A DNA stretch of 53,259 nt from Planctomycetota bacterium (GTDB taxonomy: Bacteria; Planctomycetota; Planctomycetia; Pirellulales; Pirellulaceae), in the NCBI GenBank assembly GCA_003671195.1, contig QWPJ01000163.1, positions 1 through 53,259 of the forward strand. The letters are read 5' to 3'. Positions 34,389-42,390 of this stretch are shown piece after piece. Every line of letters begins with the position of its first letter. The first letter of the stretch is position 1. The notes under the pieces are model-generated. The model was not told the origin of the DNA, searched no databases, and saw only the letters and a program-made list of their open reading frames with translations. Position numbers and translations under genes: made by a program.

Positions 34389-35882
34389 CTACAGCAGGTG
34401 TTTGGCTTTAACCTCAAGGTAGCGGTTGATCAGCGGTGCTGTCAATTGATCCGGAAACGCATCGACGACCAATGCCCCACGATCGGAAACCTTCTGGAGC
34501 ACCTCATGTCGCCAAAGGAGTAGATTGGCCGCCGCTCCACTGCGGTACAACACCTCTTCGTCAAGTGCCGGATTGTCCGCAAGTTCAAAGACGCTGCGGT
34601 CTCGCATCAGGCATAGAACTGGTAGATGACGGGGCAAAAGGGTCGTAAGGTAGTTGGTGATCTGCGATGAGGTGATGTCATCGATCACGTTCGATATCAG
34701 AATCACCAGCGTCCTTCTTCGGCAATGATTGGAAAAGTATAAGAACGCATCATCGAAATTCGATTGCTTGACCTGCGGAAAACGATCGAACAACCCGTGA
34801 AGCATGTGGTTCATCTGCTTTGGACCACCCCGGAGCGGAACATACTTTTCGACTTTGTCCGAAAAACAGAGCAAGCCGACGGAATCTCCTTGATTCAATG
34901 CGACATAGCTCATCATCAGGATCGAATTCATGGCGTAATCGAGCATGCTCAATCCCTTGTACTCGTTGGTCATCAATCGACCACAATCGAGCATGAATAC
35001 GATTCGTTGGCTTTGGTCCTGCTGGAATTCCTTGACGGTAAGCTTCTGACGTCGGGCCGTGGCTCGCCAATCGATGTGTTTGTAATTGTCGTCCTGGTTG
35101 TAATCTCTCAATCGCTCGAAATTGTTGTCCTGCCCGATCTTTCGGGTCTTACGGACTCCGATAAGACTGAGCCGATTCGTCCTAGCCAAATGTGCGTACT
35201 CTTGGAGTTGCTGCATGTTCGGATAGACCAACAATTCCGACTTGCACTCGCGTTCAACATACCGATGCCAAAAATTCAGCCGACTTTGCAATCGCAGGAA
35301 AATGCTCTCCAGGCCAAAAACACCACGCTGCGATGGTTGGAGCGCATACTCGATCTCTACCCTTTTCCTCGGAGCTAACACCACCTCTTGCGTCTGCGGA
35401 TCGGCCTTCATCGTCGCTGGTATGTCGTCCTTGATGTCGAGTCGATGGGTTCGATCCCCAAAATTCTCGACCATTAAACGGACATGATGTTGCCCACCGA
35501 GCGAGGCACTTCGAAGCATCTTGCGGGAAACGCGAATCCCTGAAGGAGCCGTCAGCGTCAGCAGATCGATCCACAGAAATGCAACGACAATCAAATCGAT
35601 CAGGATCAAGAAATAAATCAGGAGCTTGGAGCTGAATTGAAGCATCCAAAAGAAACTGGATTTGCCCTGCGGGTCGAACATCTGCGCTAAAGGTGGAACG
35701 GCGACCATGAGCACCGAGAGGACAAGCAATGGGATCAGCAACCGCACCGCGCGAATTGTCGGGTATATCCGCCACCCAAGTGCCAAGACCAACAAAGGGG
35801 AGATCGCAGCGATCAACCCCACCCATGGTGCCCAAAACAGATACCTTCCGAGCCAGTCGTAAAACGGTCCCTGGAGTTCCAT
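34389..35882 (-). CDS. DUF58 membrane protein (second MoxR partner)
   Basis: Membrane-anchored DUF58 protein of 497 residues. Three or four N-terminal helices (LFWAPWVGLIAAISPLLVLAL, LLIPLLVLSVLMVAVPPLAQM, LLIYFLILIDLIVVAFLWI) precede a beta region with VMVENFGDRTHRLDI-like immunoglobulin character. The DUF58 core is ERLRDYNQDDNYKHIDWRATARR, then a VWA-like fold (RIVFMLDCGRLM, DSVGLLCFSD, LVILISNVIDD). The MIDAS DxSxS is degraded to DCGRL, so metal binding is doubtful. The start lies 7 bp after the stop of the MoxR gene. Compared with the first DUF58 (309 residues) it carries its own membrane anchor. Confidence 0.92.
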   Translation of the reverse strand: MELQGPFYDWLGRYLFWAPWVGLIAAISPLLVLALGWRIYPTIRAVRLLIPLLVLSVLMVAVPPLAQMFDPQGKSSFFWMLQFSSKLLIYFLILIDLIVVAFLWIDLLTLTAPSGIRVSRKMLRSASLGGQHHVRLMVENFGDRTHRLDIKDDIPATMKADPQTQEVVLAPRKRVEIEYALQPSQRGVFGLESIFLRLQSRLNFWHRYVERECKSELLVYPNMQQLQEYAHLARTNRLSLIGVRKTRKIGQDNNFERLRDYNQDDNYKHIDWRATARRQKLTVKEFQQDQSQRIVFMLDCGRLMTNEYKGLSMLDYAMNSILMMSYVALNQGDSVGLLCFSDKVEKYVPLRGGPKQMNHMLHGLFDRFPQVKQSNFDDAFLYFSNHCRRRTLVILISNVIDDITSSQITNYLTTLLPRHLPVLCLMRDRSVFELADNPALDEEVLYRSGAAANLLLWRHEVLQKVSDRGALVVDAFPDQLTAPLINRYLEVKAKHLL

Positions 35883-35889
35883 AAGGCGA

Positions 35890-36957
35890 CTAGGTCCTCG
35901 GGACTTCTATGCTCTTGAGGAGCGTGCGCAACTCTTGATCGATGCTCAATCCTTCGACCTCCGCCTCAGCCCCCAAGACGACGCGATGCCTCAATGTCGG
36001 TAAAACAATCTCGGCCACATCGTCCGGAACCGCATAGTCCCGTCCACGAAAGGCTGCCAAAGCTCGGGCCCCTTGAATCAAACTCAAACCAGCCCGTGGC
36101 GATGCACCAAGATGGAACGTAGGCCAAGTTCGAGTGGCACGCACAATGCGGTTGACGTACTGAAGAAGCTTAGGCTCAATGCGAACCTGAGATACCTTGT
36201 GTATCAAATCCTGGATCGTCTGGGCACTGGACACATTCTCCACCTGGGTCTCCAAGTGGCGAGCCATGTCGACCTTACGCGAGTGCATCTCCAATACCCT
36301 GGCCTCCTCCTCCTCACTAGGATAACTGACCATCGCTTTGAACATGAAACGATCGAGTTGGGCTTCGGGTAGCGAATAGGTCCCCTCGCTCTCGAGCGGA
36401 TTCTGAGTCGCAAAAACCAAGAATGGATTCGGCACCGGATGGGTCACTCCATCGATCGTCACCCGGGACTCTTGCATGATCTCAAGCAACGCCGCATGCG
36501 TCTTGGCAGGCGACCGATTGATCTCATCTGCAAGCAGCAGTTGCACGAAAACCGGACCGGGACGAAAGCGAAAATCCTGCAACTTCATGTCGAAGATCGG
36601 CGCTCCTGTGACATCCGATGGCATCAAATCTGCCGTAAATTGGATCCGCCCAAATTTGCATCCGATCACTTGTCCAAGCGTTTTGACAAACAAAGTCTTG
36701 CCTAACCCTGGGACCCCCTCGATCAGAACATGGCCTCCAGAAACCAACGCGATCAGGGCGGTCGTCACAAGCTCCTCTTGCCCGACGACGATCTTGGCAA
36801 TTTCGCTAGATACACGTTCAAAAAAAACTCGAACTTCTTCGCTGATGTTGCTCGCCACTCCCAGCTTCTCAGACGCCTCAGAAACAGCGTCATCCATCGG
36901 AATACTCGAATCTTTGGAAGCTGACATCGCGTTCGAATCTGTCATGTTCAAGATCAC
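35890..36957 (-). CDS. MoxR-family AAA+ ATPase (second copy)
   Basis: Cytoplasmic AAA+ ATPase of 355 residues. Walker A is GVPGLGKT (81-88), the family form with Gly before Lys rather than Ala. Walker B is LLADEINRSPAKT. FRFRPGPVFVQL and FLVFATQNPLESEGTYSLPEAQLDRFMF are typical. The acidic first 35 residues are not part of the fold, and starts at 36957 (GTG) and 36945 (ATG) are both possible without a clear ribosome site. It leads a four-gene minus-strand unit with DUF58, moaA and a PfkB kinase. A distant paralogue lies at 9.7 kb. Confidence 0.95.
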   Translation of the reverse strand: MILNMTDSNAMSASKDSSIPMDDAVSEASEKLGVASNISEEVRVFFERVSSEIAKIVVGQEELVTTALIALVSGGHVLIEGVPGLGKTLFVKTLGQVIGCKFGRIQFTADLMPSDVTGAPIFDMKLQDFRFRPGPVFVQLLLADEINRSPAKTHAALLEIMQESRVTIDGVTHPVPNPFLVFATQNPLESEGTYSLPEAQLDRFMFKAMVSYPSEEEEARVLEMHSRKVDMARHLETQVENVSSAQTIQDLIHKVSQVRIEPKLLQYVNRIVRATRTWPTFHLGASPRAGLSLIQGARALAAFRGRDYAVPDDVAEIVLPTLRHRVVLGAEAEVEGLSIDQELRTLLKSIEVPRT

Positions 36958-37004
36958 GCCGGCCGGAGCGCGGAAATACGGGGTGTTGGTGTTTCAGGGG
37001 CGGA

Positions 37005-38441
37005 ATGGAATCCAACGAACCAAATCCATCCCAAAACCCTATTTTACGTTATTCTGAAGCCGTTTGGGTGCGATTGGTACAAATTTCAAAGCGAAGCTCC
37101 GTTATGGCCTCCTACCCCCCATCGGATTCCGCCAAAGCGATCCTTAGGAAGGATTGGCCAGAGCGCTGGCAAAACTCGCTGGTCGAGTTCCTGGGAGTCG
37201 ATACCCGTATTTGCGGATTTCCTACCAGACTCTTGAACCGCCGACTCCTGGGAATCCTCTCCTCGCACCCGGCCCGCAACGCCTTTCGCTACCCCCAATG
37301 GCAACAAGCCCTCGACTCGATCCTCCTGCTTGCCAAACGCGAATCGGCGGTCGTTCTGTATCCTCACCAAGCTCCCTACGGACCGACCATCGAATTCGCA
37401 TGCGATCGCTTCGGCATCGATTCCTTAGCCATCTGCACTCACGCCGAGGAACCACCCCTGAACAAGACAATCACCGACGCGCCCCGTCCTTGCCGCCTCG
37501 ATCTGTACTGCCAGATCCACTCGACAAAAGAAGATTCAAAAACCCCAATCATCCCTTCGGAAGACTTCGCCGTCTGCGCACTTGCGGATCGGCTCGTAGC
37601 CTTGAGTGTATCTCGCGGTGGTAAAGTCGCCTCGGTACTCGAGAAACGCCTAAGATGCCCCCAAATTCCCCCGAGCACGCTCTGGATCCGCGCCGAATCG
37701 AACCCATCGAGGTCACAGAAAGTCGACCAAAAAAACTGGAGCGATCTCGGAGCAATCCTATGGTTTCCAGACGCCCCACCCAACCCTTGCCCTTCCTCCT
37801 GGTCCTGCTCTCGACGCGCCATCCCCTCGACACTTCAACTCGCAGGTCCTATCCCAAGCCCTCTGTTGAATAGCGACCGATACCTCATCCACACGACCCG
37901 AGCACGGCAATCCGAATGGCCAGATCAATCCCAACGCGATCTGCTCGATGAAGCGTTTCGTTTCGACTGGAATCCAAATCCCAGTCCCTTGGAAACTCTG
38001 CATCGTATCGTCATGAGCCAACGACTTGTCGCCACAAGCACCCGAAAAAGGGGAGGCTTAAGCTCCGTCTCTCTGACGCAAAACCCCCTGGCCGAACTTC
38101 TTCGCATGCGCGCTTTCCAATCCCATCTGACCCGTTGGGATTGGGAACCCTACGGTATCGCCATTCTCAAGTCGGCACTTATGCCGCTCGGATGCCGACC
38201 GGTCCGCTATCTGGAAAAATCGAAAATCGCTCAGCTTGAACTCGCTGAACAAGCCTTCTGCCAACCGCTGCCCGAGCGTCCCGAGGACCGCGATTGGACT
38301 GGGGAACAAGAATGGCGATATCCTGACGATTTGCGATTGGCGACTCTACCTGCAAACTCGGCCTTTTTGTTCGTACCTTACGAATGGGAATCCAGAGCCC
38401 TTGCGCACGATTCCCGCTGGCCGGTGTTTTCGCTGATGTAA
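37005..38441 (+). CDS. Unrecognised protein with C-terminal W-E/EWR motifs
   Basis: I do not recognise this 478-residue soluble protein. Seen in it: a first part (LVEFLGVDTRICGFPTRLLNRR, AVVLYPHQAPYGPTIEFACDRFGI) suggesting a small alpha/beta domain with APYGP at a strand end; a variable proline-rich middle; and a C-terminal domain with SPLETLHRIVMSQRLVATSTRKRGG, SVSLTQNPLAELLRMRAF, LTRWDWEPYGIAILKSAL, GCRPVRYL and WTGEQEWRYPDDLRL. The order short-helix/VSLT/RWDWEPYGI/EWR is like DUF2971 and similar ADP-ribosyltransferase-fold groups, but this is inference. Start is ATG 37005 close behind AGGGG; a later ATG at 37104 is possible. It is divergent from the second moxR gene with 47 bp between. 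Confidence 0.6.
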   Translation: MESNEPNPSQNPILRYSEAVWVRLVQISKRSSVMASYPPSDSAKAILRKDWPERWQNSLVEFLGVDTRICGFPTRLLNRRLLGILSSHPARNAFRYPQWQQALDSILLLAKRESAVVLYPHQAPYGPTIEFACDRFGIDSLAICTHAEEPPLNKTITDAPRPCRLDLYCQIHSTKEDSKTPIIPSEDFAVCALADRLVALSVSRGGKVASVLEKRLRCPQIPPSTLWIRAESNPSRSQKVDQKNWSDLGAILWFPDAPPNPCPSSWSCSRRAIPSTLQLAGPIPSPLLNSDRYLIHTTRARQSEWPDQSQRDLLDEAFRFDWNPNPSPLETLHRIVMSQRLVATSTRKRGGLSSVSLTQNPLAELLRMRAFQSHLTRWDWEPYGIAILKSALMPLGCRPVRYLEKSKIAQLELAEQAFCQPLPERPEDRDWTGEQEWRYPDDLRLATLPANSAFLFVPYEWESRALAHDSRWPVFSLM

Positions 38442-38500
38442 GAATTTCAACTTCAGGTCGCTAAACGACAAGAAAGGTCGATCATCGCATCGTAGTTCGT

Positions 38501-38560
38501 CGTACTCGTACTCAGTGAAACGGTACTCAGTGAAACGGTACTCAGTCCGCCGCGGCGGAC
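38501..38560. repeat. GTACTC repeats with 15-bp tandem period and a 16-bp palindrome
   Basis: Noncoding stretch downstream of the 37-kb hypothetical gene. GTACTCAGTGAAACG is repeated at 38508 and 38523 with a third partial copy at 38538, a strict 15-bp period. It is followed by the perfect palindrome GTCCGCCGCGGCGGAC (38545-38560) and more GTACTC. Reverse translation gives Glu/Tyr-rich frames, which is the usual sign of such elements rather than of a gene. Confidence 0.8.
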
Positions 38561-38586
38561 GGTACTCGTACTTCATTGCTGTTTAG

Positions 38587-38615
38587 GCCTACCGTCGGGC
38601 TTGCCCGGCGGAGGC
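38587..38615. terminator. GC-rich hairpin behind the DUF4214 gene
   Basis: GCCTACCGTCGGGC pairs with GCCCGGCGGAGGC around TT, giving 13 pairs with one bulged A and one G-U. It lies 30 bp downstream of the minus-strand stop at 38645 and about 145 bp after the plus-strand gene ending at 38441. No T run follows on either strand, so it could be a repeat element or an RNA end stabiliser. Confidence 0.45.
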
Positions 38616-38644
38616 GTAACTTGCAGCTACAGAGGGACTAGCGA

Positions 38645-39970
38645 TTACCTCTTCTGTGCCGTAAGTTCGGCGATCATTTTTTCCGGTGAGCCCAAGGTCG
38701 TCATGCGACCGACCCAATAGTTGACATCATTGCTCGTGGCGAGTTTTCCGGTAAGGGTTTGGATGACTTGTTGTACATAAGCCTGATCGGTCGCGTAGCG
38801 CTCGCGAAACTGCGGGCTAGCCATGATCTTGGCAGCAACATCGTTGAGCGTATGGCCTTGCTGCATGTAATCCTGCCAAGCGATCAGCTCACGGCTCGAG
38901 GGCTGGCGGCCAAGCAACGATACGAAGACTTGATTCAGGGCATCGGTGCTGACTTGGCCCGGAAGGGAGGGTGCCGCTGGCAACGACGCAGTGACGACAC
39001 CTGCGCCGCCCGGGGGGGGAAGCCCTGTCGTGGGGAAGCTAGTTGTGGGGAAGCTAGTCGCCGGGAAGCTAGTCGCGGGGACGCTATTCGGGGTGGTCGC
39101 AACGCTCGCAGGAGGGGGCGTGTAGGGGCGTTCGAGTGCAAGATTATAAAGTTGATTCAGCCCCTGGACCGGCACCAGGACCGGTTGCCGCAAATTGTAG
39201 ACGACCTGATTGTTCGAACTGACGAACGCGGTGAGTTGATATTGGTCGCTAGGGGTCAGAAAACGAGGGTCGATGAATAGGTCAAAGCGAAACGGCCCGC
39301 TTCCCTCAGCTTTCAATACGGTTTTTCCGCCGGCCACTTCGTAAAAAGGTCGTGTCAGATTTTGAAGCTGGACGGTCAGCACCGAGCCGAGAGGCAAACT
39401 GCCGCGATCGGCCAAGGATACCGATCCGCTCAATGCCGTGGCAGTCGAGGTCAAGGTCACAACGCTCGATCGCAGAGCACGGGTTCGGGAGTCTTGGATC
39501 AGCAACGGGACCCTTCCAAGGCTATCCACATAGCGTTTGATCTCCTCGCCGATATCGACGACTCGTCCATCGAATTCACCGATGCGAGTTCCCGATACGG
39601 CGATGATGCTATCGCCGGGGATGATCCCGGCGGTTTGCGCTGCGCTGTTGGGCTCAACGGTTTGAACGATCGCGCCGAGATCGGTGTTGCGGACCACCAC
39701 GCCGAGTTTCCATTGCTTGGTCGTCGGCACCAATGTGGGAGAGGCCGAGGATAGTCCCGTAGGACTTGCCGTTGGAAAACCCGTCGGTGGGTAGCTCGGT
39801 GCAACGCCCGGTGCATTGACTGCGACCCCACCCCCATATCCGGGGGCAACCTTGGGGACAGCCGCATTGAACCCAAGCCAGCTTTGGGCTTGTACGGTCG
39901 GTCCTGTAGCGATCCAAACGCAGCTTAAACATAGCAGGTGCGAGCCCAGCCGATAAAGTCTTGAGATCAT
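38645..39970 (-). CDS. Exported PDZ / YbaY-like / DUF4214 protein
   Basis: Exported protein of about 441 residues. ATG 39970 has AGGA 8 bases upstream and begins a signal peptide (LLCLSCVWIATGPTVQA). Then come a Gly/Pro-rich stretch, a PDZ domain (VVVRNTDLGAIVQTVEPNS, AGIIPGDSIIAVSG), and a YbaY-like beta domain (SGSVSLADRGSLPLGSVLTVQLQNLT, SGPFRFDLFIDPRFL). A threonine/proline repeat linker leads to a C-terminal DUF4214 domain (LNQVFVSLLGRQPSSRELIAWQDYM, VAAKIMASPQFRERYATDQAYV). DUF4214 is usually found in surface-layer or secreted proteins. The domain order is unusual and the function is unknown. An in-frame TTG at 39976 is too close to AGGA. Confidence 0.8.
   Translation of the reverse strand: MISRLYRLGSHLLCLSCVWIATGPTVQAQSWLGFNAAVPKVAPGYGGGVAVNAPGVAPSYPPTGFPTASPTGLSSASPTLVPTTKQWKLGVVVRNTDLGAIVQTVEPNSAAQTAGIIPGDSIIAVSGTRIGEFDGRVVDIGEEIKRYVDSLGRVPLLIQDSRTRALRSSVVTLTSTATALSGSVSLADRGSLPLGSVLTVQLQNLTRPFYEVAGGKTVLKAEGSGPFRFDLFIDPRFLTPSDQYQLTAFVSSNNQVVYNLRQPVLVPVQGLNQLYNLALERPYTPPPASVATTPNSVPATSFPATSFPTTSFPTTGLPPPGGAGVVTASLPAAPSLPGQVSTDALNQVFVSLLGRQPSSRELIAWQDYMQQGHTLNDVAAKIMASPQFRERYATDQAYVQQVIQTLTGKLATSNDVNYWVGRMTTLGSPEKMIAELTAQKR
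39023..39082 (-). repeat. 15-bp in-frame tandem repeat (F-P-x-T-S)
   Basis: Four 15-bp units on the minus strand read VPATS-FPATS-FPTTS-FPTTG in the linker before the DUF4214 domain. Neighbouring units differ at two or three bases. Confidence 0.9.
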
Positions 39971-40001
39971 CTTCAATATCCTTTTGGATTCCTTGAACGG
40001 T

Positions 40002-41069
40002 CTATCTTACTTGGGGGCCACTGATCCCATCGAGTTGTTTGCGGATGAAGGCAGGGTCGAGCGGAAAGAATCCCGCGCGGATCGCTTCGAGCTGGCCGTC
40101 GCGACTCAGGACATACCGCAGGATCCCCTCGCGGAGTCCTCCATCGGTTTTCGTGGCTTCCTTGTCGATGATGAGAATCAGCGGTCTGACAAAGGGGTAC
40201 CTGCCGGCAAGAAAATTCGCTTCTGTCGCCTCGACCGCCGATCCATTGAGAACCAAAGGAACAGCACGAACCTTAGGATTGGCTTCCCCAAAGCCGCTCA
40301 ACGCCACGCCGTACGGATCGCTGCCAACCCCCTTGGTCACGTCGTGATTCGTTTCGTGGACTTGGGCCGACTTGGCAAGTTCCGAGCCAGCAGCAACCCA
40401 TTGCTTGATGAAACCCGTCGTGCCGCTGATGTCCGAACGGCTGTGGATGCGGATCGGCTGATCTGCCCAAGCTCCTTTGACCCCAAGATCTCCCCACTTG
40501 GCTGCGTGCGGTTTATCCGTCGAAGGCGCTCGAAAGATGGCCTCTAATTGCTCCGGTGTGATGCTGTTGATCGGGTTGTCGATGTGGACATAGAGCGCCA
40601 AAGGGTCCAAAGCCACGATCAAGGATATAGGCTCTTTACAGTTCTTGCTCTTGAGGGCCGTGAGCTCCGCCTCGGTCAATGGACGGCTGGCACCGGCAAT
40701 CACAGCAGGATTCTCTGAGATTTCTTGGAGTGCATTTTCGGTTCCATCCTTTCCTTTGGTCAGCACAACCTCGGGGTGGAATTTACGAAATCGCTCCGAC
40801 CAAGACCGAGCCATCGATTGCATGGTCGTCGACCCAGAAATGATCGCCGTACCTCGTATCTCCCCTTTTGGATGATAAGGCTCCAGGGATTCGATCAGAT
40901 GCATCAAAGCTAGGTGCTGATTGTTGCTCTCAGTTTCCTGGGCGCGGGCCGGTTCCTGGACGGGAGCCGGTTCCGGGGCTCGGGCCGGTTCTTGCGCACA
41001 AGCCAGATCGGTCGGGCCATGGACCCATGCGACCATCCCAACGATGACCAAAAACATACAGCGCAGCAT
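40002..41069 (-). CDS. PstS-like phosphate/anion-binding protein
   Basis: Exported substrate-binding protein of 355 residues. The ATG at 41069 has a strong AGGAGGAG ahead of it and begins a signal peptide (MFLVIVGMVAWVHGPTDLACA). A proline-rich linker (EPARAP repeat) precedes a PBP-like domain related to PstS: GTAIISGSTTMQSMARSWSERF, ENPAVIAGASRPLTEAEL, LIVALDPLALYVHIDNPINS, the phosphate-loop-like IRIHSRSDISGTTGFIKQWV, and GRYPFVRPLILIID. No pstC, pstA or pstB is nearby. Orphan PstS-like proteins in planctomycetes often have uncertain ligands. It lies about 180 bp after the NHL gene on the same strand with a possible terminator between. Confidence 0.85.
   Translation of the reverse strand: MLRCMFLVIVGMVAWVHGPTDLACAQEPARAPEPAPVQEPARAQETESNNQHLALMHLIESLEPYHPKGEIRGTAIISGSTTMQSMARSWSERFRKFHPEVVLTKGKDGTENALQEISENPAVIAGASRPLTEAELTALKSKNCKEPISLIVALDPLALYVHIDNPINSITPEQLEAIFRAPSTDKPHAAKWGDLGVKGAWADQPIRIHSRSDISGTTGFIKQWVAAGSELAKSAQVHETNHDVTKGVGSDPYGVALSGFGEANPKVRAVPLVLNGSAVEATEANFLAGRYPFVRPLILIIDKEATKTDGGLREGILRYVLSRDGQLEAIRAGFFPLDPAFIRKQLDGISGPQVR
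40938..40991 (-). repeat. 18-bp in-frame tandem repeat (E-P-A-x-x-x)
   Basis: Three 18-bp units on the minus strand read EPARAP-EPAPVQ-EPARAQ just after the signal peptide of the PstS-like protein. They form the linker to the binding domain. Confidence 0.9.
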
Positions 41070-41164
41070 CTCGACTCCTCCTGGTACCAAGCATCCTGTT
41101 CATCCACTCGAGACCAGTCTAATAGATCCGTCGTCTTGTGAATAGCCGAGGGGCCTGAGCGCAC

Positions 41165-41216
41165 AAAAAAACGATGCCCCCCGATGCAACCGAGAAAAAC
41201 ATCAGTCTTGTTGCAT
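41165..41216 (-). terminator. Possible terminator after the NHL gene
   Basis: On the minus strand a 7-bp stem ATGCAAC/GTTGCAT (41184-41216, 19-base loop) is followed after 12 bases by seven T residues (plus-strand A run 41165-41171). The loop is large and the T run is not adjacent, so it is only a candidate. Confidence 0.35.
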
Positions 41217-41251
41217 TCAAGCCATCGCAACTGAGTAGTATTCCTTAGCGA

Positions 41252-42388
41252 TTATTTTTCTCTGTAGAGACGGCGGATTCGGTGGGCTTGGCTGTCCCCA
41301 ATCAGAATCGATCCATCGCGGTCGACATAGATTCCATGGAGCCTTGAGAGCTTGCACTCCAAGGGCTCGCCGATCGGCCCGTCCCCCTGGATTCCTGTCC
41401 CTGCGATCCGCTCGATAAGCCCAGTGCTCGTGTCGATCCGCCTTACGCAATGGCTCTCGGTATCGGCAAGCCACACTCCGCCTTGATTGTCTAACGCAAT
41501 CCCCTTGGGACCCTTGAGCTTGGCTAGTTTGGCTGGCCCACCATCTCCCGCAAGACCACTTTGACCCGTGCCGGCAACATGTTCGTATCGCCCCTGCTTG
41601 CGATCGATTCGGAAAACCTGGTTCCCCTCCCTGGTGGCCAACCACAAATCTCCCTGATGATCGAAATCGATCGATCGTGGGCCATTCAACGCAGTGGCGC
41701 TCAGAGGCGCTCCGTCGGGGGTAGGTCCCGGCACCCCGGTTCCTGCATAAGTCGAAATCCTCTGCGTTTTGATGTCGATGCGTCGAATGACATGATTGCC
41801 GATATCGCAAACATACAGATCCCCCTCGGGCCCAAACTGGATGCTGTGAGGCTGTTTGAACTGGGCTTCGATCGCCGGCCCCCCATCGCCGGAATAGCCC
41901 GGACTACCCGTCCCTGCGATCGTGGTGATTCGCATCGTCGCAAGTTCCACTTTGCGGATCGCATGGTTCTGCATATCGACGATGTACAAATCCCCCGCCG
42001 AATCGAAACGGATTTCATGGGGCAAGTTCATGGTCGCTTCGAGCGCCGCTCCACGATCCCCGGAGTACCCTTTCTGCCCGGTCCCGACGATGGTCTCGAG
42101 GGTTCCATCGGAATGGATCTTGCGTACGCGCTGACCGGTATATTCGCAAAACCAAATGTCTCCGTCTGGACCTCGCACTACCCCAAAAGGATTATCGAGT
42201 TGCGCACCGAGGGCAGGACCCTTTTCTCCTTGGGATCCTGCGACTCCCGTCCCAGCGATATTCTCGATTCGCCAAACTCCTGCCGTCTGGGCTTGAACTC
42301 TCCCGGACAAGCACGCGGCAAGGCCCAACCCAATATAGGTCGTCGCAACCCTTCGATCGATCCTGTGGGGAGAATGCTCTTGTGACAT
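41252..42388 (-). CDS. NHL-repeat beta-propeller protein
   Basis: Exported beta-propeller of about 378 residues. It starts at ATG 42388, two bases after the peroxidase stop; the frame extends back to 42511 but that part overlaps the peroxidase gene. The N-terminus is a weak signal (RRVATTYIGLGLAACLSGRVQAQ). Six blades follow the pattern AGTGxxGxxGDGGPA...P (IVGTGQKGYSGDRGAAL, IAGTGSPGYSGDGGPAI, VAGTGQSGLAGDGGPAK, IAGTGIQGDGPIGEPL and others), each with a following DLYV/ADTESHCVRRID-type strand. NHL propellers act as binding or scaffold domains; some planctomycete ones were annotated as lyases, with no evidence here. It is third in a desaturase-peroxidase-propeller unit. Confidence 0.88.
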   Translation of the reverse strand: MSQEHSPHRIDRRVATTYIGLGLAACLSGRVQAQTAGVWRIENIAGTGVAGSQGEKGPALGAQLDNPFGVVRGPDGDIWFCEYTGQRVRKIHSDGTLETIVGTGQKGYSGDRGAALEATMNLPHEIRFDSAGDLYIVDMQNHAIRKVELATMRITTIAGTGSPGYSGDGGPAIEAQFKQPHSIQFGPEGDLYVCDIGNHVIRRIDIKTQRISTYAGTGVPGPTPDGAPLSATALNGPRSIDFDHQGDLWLATREGNQVFRIDRKQGRYEHVAGTGQSGLAGDGGPAKLAKLKGPKGIALDNQGGVWLADTESHCVRRIDTSTGLIERIAGTGIQGDGPIGEPLECKLSRLHGIYVDRDGSILIGDSQAHRIRRLYREK

Positions 42389-42390
42389 CT

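Noticed and set aside
38346..38576. Frame coding Glu/Tyr/Arg repeats on the minus strand
   Set aside because: It is produced by the GTACTC repeat element and runs into the hypothetical gene; low-complexity reading of noncoding DNA.
41561..42385. Open frame of 274 codons antisense to the NHL-repeat gene
   Set aside because: The minus-strand product has six clear propeller blades; this frame has no recognisable domain.
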